6,637 bases of DNA, from the NCBI GenBank assembly GCA_023427125.1, contig JAEZBP010000637.1, forward strand, positions 1-6,637, written 5' to 3'. This stretch comes from Pseudomonadota bacterium (lineage in GTDB: Bacteria > Myxococcota_A > Polyangia > Polyangiales > Sandaracinaceae). How positions within the stretch are numbered: position 1 is the stretch's first letter; each line of letters begins with the position of its first letter. Of this stretch, positions 1 to 6,637 are shown piece by piece. The notes under the pieces are model-generated. The model was not told the DNA's origin, did not search any database, and saw only the letters and a list, made by a program, of their open reading frames with translations. The position numbers were made by a program, and so were the translations under genes.

Positions 1-208
1 GGGGAAAGGCGCGCCGCTCGGCGTCGAGGGCTTCCGAGCGATCGTGCGAGGCCTCTCGATCCCCACCTACGCGCTCGGCGGCGTCGGCGAGGCTGACGCG
101 CGCGCGCTCCCCCAGGCCGGCGCCGCGGGGATCGCCGTCATCCGCGCGATCTACGCGGCGAGCGATCCCGCGCGGGCGGTGCGCGCGCTGCTAGAGTCGG
201 CCTCGTGA
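1..208 (+). CDS. thiE: Thiamine-phosphate synthase family protein (ThiE/TenI), C-terminal part
   Basis: This is the last 68 codons of a gene that begins before the window; it is read from base 2 and stops at TGA 206-208. ThiE joins the thiazole and pyrimidine halves of thiamine in the cytoplasm; TenI relatives share the TIM-barrel fold and aminate or aromatise thiazole. What can be seen is the barrel's C-terminal end: a KGAPLGVEGF stretch matching the family's PLG(x)EG segment, then SIPTYALGGVG, the phosphate-binding glycine loop, then AGAAGIAVIRAIYAASDP, the usual closing strand and helix. The catalytic N-terminal half is missing, so ThiE and TenI cannot be told apart, and the symbol is a best guess. 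The stop overlaps the next gene's start (GTGA), so the two are probably translationally coupled. Confidence 0.8.
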   Translation, partial: GKGAPLGVEGFRAIVRGLSIPTYALGGVGEADARALPQAGAAGIAVIRAIYAASDPARAVRALLESAS

Positions 209-834
209 AGGACTTTGCGAAGGGCGTCTTCAAGTTCGTCGGCGTGATCGTGCTGCTCGCGGCGGTCGCCGCCGGGGTGCTCTACGGCTTCTTCGTCAAG
301 GTGCTCGAGGTCGGGCACAACGGGATGGCGCCGACGATGGTCCTCGGAGACCAGGTGCTGGTCTGGAAGACGCAGGAGCTCGGGCTCGGCGAGGTCGCGC
401 TCTGCGGGCACCCGCAGCAGCCGGGCGTGTACGTGCTCGGCCGCGTCGTCGGGCGGCGAGGCCAGATCGTCGGGATGGAGCGGGGCGCGCTGACCATCAA
501 CGGCGAGACGCCCGAGGTCGACACGCGCGGCGTCGTCGCCTTCGAGGACGCCGAGCTCGGGCGCACGCTCCGCATGCGCTACGCCTACGAGCGCATCCTC
601 ACCCACGACCACCCGATCTTCTGGCGCGAGGACGGCGAGCCTCGCATGCGCCGGCCGCACACCGTCCGTGGTGGCCTCTTCCTGATGAACGACAACCGCA
701 CCCACCGCGGCGAGGACAGCCGGACCTACGGCGAGGTCGCCGAAGAGAGCTGCGTCGGCCGGGTGTTCCTGCGCCTCACCGCCGCCGAGACGCCCCCCGA
801 GATCGGAAACGCCGCGCTCGACATCATCGAGTGA
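205..834 (+). CDS. Signal peptidase I (S26) homologue lacking the Ser/Lys dyad, probably inactive
   Basis: The product has 209 residues: one N-terminal membrane helix at about 10-31, then an S26-type domain that should face outward. Three family boxes are clear: GMAPTMVLGDQVLV (40-53), matching the SMxPTL box; YVLGRVVGRRG (76-86), matching the YIKRVVGLPGD box; and NDNRTHRGEDSRTYGEV (162-178), matching the GDN...DSR.WG box. In active enzymes the nucleophile is the Ser before Met-x-Pro and the base is the Lys before Arg-x-Val-Gly. Here both are Gly (Gly40, Gly79), while the fold-defining boxes are intact. I infer a pseudoenzyme that may bind rather than cut signal peptides. C67 and C183 could pair outside the membrane. 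The GTG start overlaps the thiE stop by four bases with no convincing Shine-Dalgarno, suggesting coupled translation. Codon use matches the neighbours and there is no frameshift, so it appears maintained. Confidence 0.85.
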   Translation: MKDFAKGVFKFVGVIVLLAAVAAGVLYGFFVKVLEVGHNGMAPTMVLGDQVLVWKTQELGLGEVALCGHPQQPGVYVLGRVVGRRGQIVGMERGALTINGETPEVDTRGVVAFEDAELGRTLRMRYAYERILTHDHPIFWREDGEPRMRRPHTVRGGLFLMNDNRTHRGEDSRTYGEVAEESCVGRVFLRLTAAETPPEIGNAALDIIE

Positions 835-948
835 TCGCGAAAGAGTATCCGCCGCATGCGTACACTGCTCACATGGGTCGCTCCGCTACGTGACGGCATC
901 CCGACGCCTGCGGAGAGCGTCGCGGAGCCAGGCACTCCGCTTGGCTCG
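835..948 (+). promoter_or_regulatory. Leader of the ybjN-like gene with two mutually exclusive hairpins
   Basis: This short stretch lies between the peptidase-like gene and the preferred start of the YbjN protein. It is open from ATG 856, but 10 of the 30 codons after that ATG end in A or T, while codons just after the signal peptide are essentially all G/C-ending, so it looks non-coding. TACACT at 861-866 resembles a -10 box, but no good -35 stands 17 bases upstream. Close to the TTG start are two perfect six-base stems sharing bases: 922-927 with 935-940 (GCGGAG/CTCCGC), and 925-930 with 942-947 (GAGCCA/TGGCTC). Only one can form at a time. Such pairs arise by chance in GC-rich DNA, so a regulatory role is speculative. 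Confidence 0.3.
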
Positions 949-1527
949 TTGCTCACGCGAGTCGCCACCATCGTCGCCCTGCTCCTCCCTCTCACTGCGG
1001 CGGCGCAGGAGCCGGCGCCGGGGACCGAGGACGCGCCCGCCCGCGCCACCGGCGCGGTGCCGGCGGGGCAGCCGCGCTACCTCGAGGCGATGCGCACGGA
1101 GCTCACCGCCATGGACGTGCGCGGCGCCGAGTGCGAGGCCGCCGACGCGCTGCGCGCACAGTGCCGCTTCGTCACGCGGGGGATCACGACCGAGCGCGAG
1201 TTCACGGTGCACGCCATCTACAGCGACCGCACCGACACGATCTACCTCTACATCGAGCGCTTCCTGGTGGTCCCGGCCGACGGCGCGACGACGAACGCGG
1301 TGCTCCGCCGCCTGATGGAGCTCAACTGGGACATCTTGCTCGGCAAGCTCGAGTGGGACTCGACCGACGGCGAGGTCCGCCTCGGCATGGTCGTGAACAC
1401 CGACTCGAACTTCGATCGGCGCGCCTTCCGCTCGGCGGTCCGCGGCATCGGCCAGCTCGCCGATCGCTACTACGGCGAGCTGGATCGCCTGCTGCGCGGC
1501 CGCGCGCCCGCCGCCCCTGCGGAGTGA
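949..1527 (+). CDS. Exported YbjN-domain protein
   Basis: The product belongs to the YbjN family, whose fold resembles type III secretion chaperones; no biochemical function is settled. I chose TTG 949 as the start. It gives a compact signal peptide (MLTRVATIVALLLPL, then TAAA before Gln) and 192 residues. The alternative ATG 856 gives 223 residues but puts about 31 hydrophilic residues with atypical codons before the hydrophobic core; it does have a weak AAGAG upstream, whereas TTG 949 has no clear Shine-Dalgarno. After a low-complexity Ala/Pro linker comes the domain, with the characteristic core LMELNWDILLGKLEWD, then DGEVRLGMVV and a helix ending ADRYYGELDRLL. Two Cys ten residues apart early in the domain (93 and 103 counted from ATG 856) could form a disulphide, in keeping with export. 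It follows the peptidase-like gene and may be co-transcribed with it. Family assignment is fairly sure; start and role are not. Confidence 0.75.
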   Translation: MLTRVATIVALLLPLTAAAQEPAPGTEDAPARATGAVPAGQPRYLEAMRTELTAMDVRGAECEAADALRAQCRFVTRGITTEREFTVHAIYSDRTDTIYLYIERFLVVPADGATTNAVLRRLMELNWDILLGKLEWDSTDGEVRLGMVVNTDSNFDRRAFRSAVRGIGQLADRYYGELDRLLRGRAPAAPAE

Positions 1528-1537
1528 GCACGCTCGT

Positions 1538-1557
1538 TGCCACGCGTTGCCGTGGCA
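1538..1557. promoter_or_regulatory. Perfect inverted repeat overlapping the purQ promoter (operator or terminator hairpin)
   Basis: TGCCACG (1538-1544) and CGTGGCA (1551-1557) form a perfect seven-base inverted repeat around six bases. CGTTGCC also occurs twice at exactly ten-base spacing (1535-1541 and 1545-1551), one helical turn apart. The right arm overlaps the proposed -35 of the purQ promoter, which is where a repressor would bind. It could equally be a terminator hairpin for the preceding gene, ten bases after its stop, but no run of T follows. I favour an operator, with low certainty; it does not match the PurR/PurBox sequences I know. Confidence 0.4.
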
Positions 1558-1575
1558 GGGCGCTCCTCCTATCCT
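1547..1575 (+). promoter_or_regulatory. Candidate sigma70 promoter for purQL
   Basis: TTGCCG (1547-1552) and TATCCT (1570-1575) stand 17 bases apart, each matching four of six consensus bases for -35 and -10. Transcription would start near 1582, leaving a leader of about 24 bases before the purQ start. It is the best-spaced hexamer pair I found in this gap and lies in one of the few non-coding stretches of the window. Confidence 0.45.
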
Positions 1576-1594
1576 CCGCGGCCCTAGCTGGTCG

Positions 1595-1600
1595 AGGAGG
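1595..1600 (+). promoter_or_regulatory. Strong Shine-Dalgarno that fixes the TTG start of purQ
   Basis: AGGAGG lies five bases upstream of TTG 1606. A full-consensus site at this spacing, followed at once by the family's N-terminal sequence MKVAVVVFPGSN, makes TTG the start with little doubt and compensates for the weak start codon. Confidence 0.85.
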
Positions 1601-1605
1601 ATCGC

Positions 1606-2307
1606 TTGAAGGTCGCCGTCGTCGTCTTCCCCGGATCGAACGCCGACTTCGACGCGCTGCACGCGGTGCGCGACGTGCTTGGCGCCGAGGCGCGCTACGT
1701 CTTTCACAAGGAGACGGAGCTCGGCGACGCCGATGCCGTCGTCATCCCCGGCGGCTTCTCCTACGGCGACTACCTGCGCTGTGGCGCGATCGCGCGCTTC
1801 AGCCCGATCGCCGAGGCGATCCGCGCCTTCGCCGATCGGGGCGGGCCGGTCCTCGGGATCTGCAACGGCTTCCAGATCCTGACCGAGATGGGCCTCCTGC
1901 CCGGCGCGCTCACCCGCAACGCGCACCTGCGCTTCGAGTGCCGCGACGTGTGGGTGCGGGTCGAGGGCGGCGGGACCTTCACCCACGCGATCGAGCAGGG
2001 CAGCGTGCTGCGCCTGCCGGTCGCGCACGCGGAGGGCCGCTACCAGTGCGACGCCGAGACGCTCGCGCGCCTCGAGGCCGAGGAGCTCATCGCGCTCCGC
2101 TACTGCGGCCCCGACGGCGAGGTCTCCGACGATCCCACCATCAACATCAACGGCTCGCTCGCGAGCATCGCCGGCATCTACAACGACGCCCGCAACGTGC
2201 TCGGCCTGATGCCTCACCCCGAGCGCGCCTCCGAGGCGATCCTCGGCAACGACGACGGCCTCCGCCTCTTCACCTGCCTCAAGGATCACCTGGCGGCTTC
2301 CGCCTGA
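1606..2307 (+). CDS. purQ: Phosphoribosylformylglycinamidine synthase, glutaminase subunit PurQ
   Basis: PurQ is the class I glutamine amidotransferase subunit of FGAM synthase. It releases ammonia from glutamine and passes it to PurL, which converts formylglycinamide ribonucleotide (FGAR) to FGAM in de novo purine synthesis, in the cytoplasm. The 233-residue product has normal length. It opens with KVAVVVFPGSNAD, has the oxyanion-region motif PGGFSYGDYLRCGAIA (48-63), the nucleophile elbow GICNGFQIL with Cys86, and the MPHPERASE box supplying His204 and Glu206. The catalytic triad is complete. The start is TTG behind a full Shine-Dalgarno. purL follows seven bases after the stop, so the two form an operon. 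The small PurQ/PurL system normally also needs PurS, which is not next to it here. Confidence 0.97.
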   Translation: MKVAVVVFPGSNADFDALHAVRDVLGAEARYVFHKETELGDADAVVIPGGFSYGDYLRCGAIARFSPIAEAIRAFADRGGPVLGICNGFQILTEMGLLPGALTRNAHLRFECRDVWVRVEGGGTFTHAIEQGSVLRLPVAHAEGRYQCDAETLARLEAEELIALRYCGPDGEVSDDPTININGSLASIAGIYNDARNVLGLMPHPERASEAILGNDDGLRLFTCLKDHLAASA

Positions 2308-2310
2308 GGA
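2306..2310 (+). promoter_or_regulatory. Shine-Dalgarno of purL overlapping the purQ stop
   Basis: GAGGA overlaps the purQ TGA (2305-2307) and stands four bases before ATG 2315. Ribosomes finishing purQ would therefore be in place to start purL, keeping the subunits in proportion. Confidence 0.6.
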
Positions 2311-2314
2311 AAAC

Positions 2315-3655
<1,341 letters not shown>

Positions 3656-3672
3656 GACCACATCGTCCGCGA

Positions 3673-3687
3673 CGGAACGGTGTTCCG
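3673..3687 (+). other. Hairpin downstream of the premature TAG
   Basis: CGGAAC (3673-3678) and GTTCCG (3682-3687) pair perfectly around a three-base loop, 17 bases after the TAG. GTG 3680, the first start codon available to the C-terminal half, begins in the loop. Position and size recall stop-codon recoding elements, but the bases also simply encode the conserved DGTVFR segment, so chance is quite possible. Confidence 0.4.
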
Positions 3688-4618
3688 GCCGGGCGAGTCG
3701 GACGCGGCGGTGGTGCGCGTCTTCTGCGAGAAGGACGGTGAGACGATCACCAAGTACCTCGCGCTCAGCGTCGACTGCAACGGGCGGCACGTGCAGCTCG
3801 ACGCCTTCCAGGGCGCGGCGATGGCGGTCGCGGAGTGCGCGCGCAACATCGCGTGCGCGGGAGGCGAGCCGCTCGGGCTGACCGACTGCCTGAACTTCGG
3901 CAGCCCCGAGGTCCCCGAGACGATGTGGCGCTTCGCCCAGGCGATCGACGGCATCGCGGCCGCGTGCAACGCGCTCGCGGTCCCTGTCGTCAGCGGCAAC
4001 GTCAGCCTCTACAACGAGACCGAGGGCCGGCCGATCCTGCCGACGCCCACCGTCGCGATCGTCGGCCAGCTCGCCGAGCCGACCCACCGGCTGCGCAGCG
4101 GGTTCGTGCGCGAGGGCGACGCGATCGTGCACCTCGGTCTGCCCTCGCGCGGCGCGCTCGGCGGCTCCGAGTACTGGGTCTCGAAGACCGGCTACGTCGG
4201 CGGCGAGCCCGTGGGGATCGATCTCGCGGCCGAGGTCGCGCTCCAGCGCGCGCTGCGCACCCTGGCCCGCGGCGGGCTGCTCTCGAGCGCGCACGACGTG
4301 AGCGACGGCGGCCTCGGGGCGTGCTTGGCCGAGGCGTGCATCGCGAACGGCCTCGGGTGCCGGGTGAGGCTGCCGGGCGACGCCGGCGTCGCGCCCGCGG
4401 CGCGCCTCTTCGCCGAGGAGCCGACGCGCGTGATCGTGAGCTTCCCGGCGGCCGACGTCGATCGCGTGCGCCGGGTGTGTGAGGCGCACGAGGTGCCGTG
4501 GGAGGTGCTCGGCGAGGTCTTCGGCGATCGCATGATCGTCGAGGGCGCGCTCGATCTCTCGGTCGCCGAGCTGGCGACGCTCCATCACCGCGCGCTCGAG
4601 CCGATCGTCGGCGCCTGA
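3680..4618 (+). CDS. purL: PurL C-terminal half (second synthetase repeat), downstream of the TAG
   Basis: These 312 residues, counted from GTG 3680, are the second AIR-synthetase-like repeat of PurL. Recognisable are LTDCLNFGSPE (67-77), SGNVSLYNET (105-114) and AHDVSDGGL (204-212), all standard PurL motifs, followed by the normal C-terminal domain ending VGA. The same frame is open back to the TAG (eight more codons, DHIVRDGT), so GTG 3680 is only the first possible re-initiation point; no Shine-Dalgarno precedes it. Separate translation of the two halves is conceivable because PurL is an internal duplication, but I see nothing that favours it. The last 34 bases overlap the end of the convergent cheB gene. 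Confidence 0.75.
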   Translation: MFRPGESDAAVVRVFCEKDGETITKYLALSVDCNGRHVQLDAFQGAAMAVAECARNIACAGGEPLGLTDCLNFGSPEVPETMWRFAQAIDGIAAACNALAVPVVSGNVSLYNETEGRPILPTPTVAIVGQLAEPTHRLRSGFVREGDAIVHLGLPSRGALGGSEYWVSKTGYVGGEPVGIDLAAEVALQRALRTLARGGLLSSAHDVSDGGLGACLAEACIANGLGCRVRLPGDAGVAPAARLFAEEPTRVIVSFPAADVDRVRRVCEAHEVPWEVLGEVFGDRMIVEGALDLSVAELATLHHRALEPIVGA

Positions 4619-5664
4619 GCGTCGAGCTGCGCGAGGATCGCCTCGGCCATCAGCGAGAGCGGAGCCTCCGCGGTGGCGAGCCCCGCCTCGTGCACCGCCC
4701 GCGGCATCCCGTAGACGATCGCGCTCCACTCCGACTCCGTCACGCCCCTCCCGCCGCGGCGCCGGATCGCGCGCGCGCCGGCGAGGCCGTCGCTCCCCAT
4801 CCCCGTGAGCACGACGCCGAGCACGCGGTGGCGGTACGCCTCTGCGGCGGTCTCGAAGAGCACGTCGACGGAGGGATGGTGGGGGCGATCGAGCGGGTCG
4901 AAGCCGAGGTGGGCGATCGGCCCCGCGCCGCCGCGCGCGATCGCGAGGTGCATCCCCGCGCGCGCGATCGCGACGGTCCCGGGCTCGAGCAGGAGGCCTT
5001 CGCTCGCCTCGACCACGCGCAGCTCGCTGGCCGCGTCGAGGCGCTGCGCCAAGAGCTCGGTGTAGCCGGGCGGGATGTGGAGCGCGACGGCCACCGGCAC
5101 CGGCAAGCTCGCCGGCAGCGCGGGGAGGAGCCGCGTCAGCGCCTGAGGTCCCCCCGTCGACGTGCCGACGACGACGATCGCGAGCGCGGAGGAGCGCGGA
5201 GCGCGCTCGAGCGGCGGCGACGGCGCAGCCCGATCGCGGCGGAGCGCGTCGAGACGCGGCCTCGCGTCGGCCGCCGCACGAACCGCGGACACGAGGTCGA
5301 GCTTCATCTCGTAGAGACGCTGCGTCGCGAGCGCGGTCGGCTTCTCGACCAAGGCCACCGCGCCGCGCGCGAGCGCATCGAGCCCGGCCTCGGTCTGTGT
5401 GCCCGAGATGGTCACGACGACCACCGCGGGGCGCGCCTCCCGCTTCGCGAGCTCATCGAGCACGGAGAGCCCGTCGAGGTGCGGCATCATCAGATCGAGC
5501 GTCACGACGTCGGGGCGCAGGCGCTCGATCTTCTCGAGCGCCTCGAGGCCATCGCGCGCGATGTCGACGACGTCGAGCCCGCCGGCGGTGAGCACCTCGC
5601 GGATCACCTTCCGGACGAAGGGGGAGTCGTCCACGACGAGCACGCGAACGCGCCGGCTCTTCAT
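4585..5664 (-). CDS. cheB: Chemotaxis response regulator protein-glutamate methylesterase CheB
   Basis: CheB removes methyl groups from receptor glutamates (and deamidates receptor glutamines) when phosphorylated by CheA, resetting receptor sensitivity. The product has 359 residues. The receiver domain (about 5-125) has the acidic pair Asp12-Asp13, phospho-acceptor Asp57 in LDLMMP, Thr85 and Lys108 in the EKP turn. After an Ala/Pro/Arg-rich linker, the methylesterase domain (about 160-350) has Ser169 in GTSTGG, His196 in LHIPPGYT and Asp292 in LTGMGSDG, completing the catalytic triad. Everything needed for regulation and catalysis is present. The ATG (5664-5662) overlaps the cheR stop as ATGA, with GGAG six bases upstream. 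The open frame continues upstream to 6159, but that part is a shadow of cheR. Confidence 0.96.
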   Translation of the reverse strand: MKSRRVRVLVVDDSPFVRKVIREVLTAGGLDVVDIARDGLEALEKIERLRPDVVTLDLMMPHLDGLSVLDELAKREARPAVVVVTISGTQTEAGLDALARGAVALVEKPTALATQRLYEMKLDLVSAVRAAADARPRLDALRRDRAAPSPPLERAPRSSALAIVVVGTSTGGPQALTRLLPALPASLPVPVAVALHIPPGYTELLAQRLDAASELRVVEASEGLLLEPGTVAIARAGMHLAIARGGAGPIAHLGFDPLDRPHHPSVDVLFETAAEAYRHRVLGVVLTGMGSDGLAGARAIRRRGGRGVTESEWSAIVYGMPRAVHEAGLATAEAPLSLMAEAILAQLDAQAPTIGSSAR

Positions 5665-6479
5665 CCCTCTCTCCGATAGAAGAACACGCCGCAGCGCTCC
5701 TCGTACTTCAGCGCCGGCGCCCAGCGGAGGAGCGACTCGCTCACCCCGACCCAGAGCGTGCCGCCGGGGCGCAGGCGCTCCTCGAGGAGCGCGAGCACCC
5801 TCTGGACCGTGTGGTGGCCGAAATAGATGAGGACGTTGCGGCAGAGGATCGCGTCGAAGGTCCCGAGCGCGCGCACCTCGTCCGGCCGGACCAGGTTCAC
5901 CCGGGCGAAGCGCACGTGCTCGCGCAGCGCCGGCGAGACGTGGACGCGCCGCTCCCCTCGCTCGAGCCAGCGCTCGGCGAGCGCGGGCTCCGGCAGCTCG
6001 CGGATCGCGCGCAGCGAGAGCTCTCCGGCGCGCGCGCGAGAGAGCGCCGCCTCGCTCACGTCCGAGGCGACGATCTCCACCTGAGAGAGGAAGCCCCGGT
6101 CGGCGAGCATCATCGCGACGGTGTACGGCTCCTCTCCCGAGGCGCAGGCCGCAGACCACACCCGGAGCCGAGCCCCGGCGCGCAGCGAGGGCGCCAGCAC
6201 CACGTCGACCAAGCAGCGCAGCTGCTCGTACTCGCGGAAGAAGTACGACTCGTGCACCGTGAGCGTCGCGACCAGCGCGTCGAGCTCACGCCCGCCGGGA
6301 TCGTCGTACCGAAGGAAGTAGTAGTAGTCGAGGAGCGACTCGAACCCGAGCTCCGTCGCGCGCACCGAGACCTTGGCGGCGAGCAGATCGGCGTCGTCCG
6401 GCGAGTACTGCAGCCCGGCGTGATCCTCGATCAGGCCGCTGAGGATCGCGAAGACGCTCGGCTGGAGGGGTAGGGTCAA
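5661..6479 (-). CDS. cheR: Chemoreceptor glutamate O-methyltransferase CheR
   Basis: CheR transfers methyl groups from S-adenosylmethionine (SAM) to receptor glutamates, opposing CheB. From the preferred TTG start (6479-6477) it has 272 residues. The small N-terminal helical domain comes first (LQPSVFAILSGLIEDHAGL onward), then TVHESYFFRE (74-83), the SAM-binding motif WSAACASGEEPY (108-119), ASDVS (138-142) and the FDAILCRNVLIYF motif (208-220). It ends right after the catalytic domain, with no TPR extension. The TTG shares bases with the upstream stop (TTGA), matching the ATGA junction to cheB. GTG 6488 would add three residues. GTG 6548 would add 23 Arg-rich residues that do not look like CheR and lie inside the upstream gene. 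Function is secure; the start is probable. Confidence 0.93.
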   Translation of the reverse strand: MTLPLQPSVFAILSGLIEDHAGLQYSPDDADLLAAKVSVRATELGFESLLDYYYFLRYDDPGGRELDALVATLTVHESYFFREYEQLRCLVDVVLAPSLRAGARLRVWSAACASGEEPYTVAMMLADRGFLSQVEIVASDVSEAALSRARAGELSLRAIRELPEPALAERWLERGERRVHVSPALREHVRFARVNLVRPDEVRALGTFDAILCRNVLIYFGHHTVQRVLALLEERLRPGGTLWVGVSESLLRWAPALKYEERCGVFFYRREG

Positions 6480-6637
6480 TGCTGCCACCGCGAGAGGGAG
6501 GCGGAGCACACGCGGCGCACCTCGGCGTCCGGATCGCGCGCGGCGCACTCGTCGAGCGCCTCGATCATCTCGGGCGCGCCCAGCCCCGCCACGGCCGCGG
6601 CGGCGGCCCGCCGGCCGGCCGGACCTCCGCCCGAAGA
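6476..6637 (-). CDS. HEAT-repeat protein, C-terminal end
   Basis: This is the last 53 residues of a minus-strand gene that begins beyond the window and ends at TGA 6478-6476. The visible part has a helix-turn-helix repeat typical of HEAT/PBS-lyase-like proteins: an Ala-rich helix (RRAAAAAVAGLG), APEMIEALDECAARDPDAEVRRV, then CSASLSRW. The DPDAEVRR turn is the hallmark of such repeats. They are protein-binding scaffolds with no enzymatic activity. Its stop overlaps the cheR start by four bases, so it is part of the chemosensory operon and may act as an adaptor in it. I recall a HEAT-like protein in Myxococcus xanthus chemosensory cluster 7, which fits the proposed affiliation but was not checked. 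Confidence 0.75.
   Translation of the reverse strand, partial: SSGGGPAGRRAAAAAVAGLGAPEMIEALDECAARDPDAEVRRVCSASLSRWQH

Noticed and set aside
1538..1557. Rho-independent terminator after the ybjN-like gene
   Set aside because: The hairpin is good but no T-run follows, and it overlaps a promoter -35; kept as a possible operator instead.
4498..5679. 393-codon plus-strand frame opposite cheB
   Set aside because: CheB on the other strand has every catalytic and receiver residue; this is its shadow.
5665..6159. N-terminal extension of cheB giving a 524-residue protein or a CheR-CheB fusion
   Set aside because: This part is in another frame of cheR and is Arg/Ala/Gly-rich. The receiver domain begins properly at ATG 5664 behind a ribosome site, and CheR and CheB are in different frames.
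6480..6548. Longer CheR starting at GTG 6548
   Set aside because: The extra residues are Arg-rich, do not resemble CheR, and overlap the HEAT gene in another frame.

Overview
The window is a very GC-rich bacterial chromosome segment. Third codon positions are almost all G or C, GTG and TTG starts are used, and every normal stop is TGA. GC content, gene content and a chemosensory operon that includes a HEAT-repeat protein suggest a deltaproteobacterium of the Myxococcota type (for example Polyangia/Sandaracinus relatives). This assignment is inferred from general character, not from a search. There is no mobile element, CRISPR array, tRNA or rRNA that I can support, and no gene-free stretch longer than about 115 bases.

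Left part, plus strand (1-1527): the 3' end of a thiamine-phosphate synthase (thiE/tenI family) overlaps by four bases a signal peptidase I homologue that has lost both catalytic residues, with Gly at the Ser and Lys positions. After a short leader comes an exported YbjN-family protein. Its likely start is an internal TTG giving a clean signal peptide, not the upstream ATG.

Middle part, plus strand (1528-4618): a 78-base spacer holds a candidate sigma70 promoter overlapped by a perfect inverted repeat. It is followed by purQ (TTG start behind a strong Shine-Dalgarno) and purL. Together these encode two subunits of formylglycinamide ribonucleotide (FGAM) synthase, step four of purine biosynthesis. 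No purS lies next to them. The main surprise is that purL is one intact frame of 767 sense-plus-stop positions broken by a single in-frame TAG at codon 447, exactly where the family has the Tyr of its conserved QYD motif. A second conserved aromatic residue, Trp, is replaced by Cys five codons earlier. The TAG lies between two small perfect hairpins. It may be a nonsense mutation, a base-calling error or, less likely, a recoded codon.

Right part, minus strand (6637-4585): the 3' end of a HEAT-repeat protein, then the chemoreceptor methyltransferase cheR and the response-regulator methylesterase cheB, joined by four-base stop/start overlaps. CheR adds and CheB removes methyl groups on chemoreceptor glutamates, so this is the adaptation arm of a chemosensory pathway whose CheA/CheW/receptor genes would lie outside the window. 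cheB converges on purL and their coding ends overlap by 34 bases.
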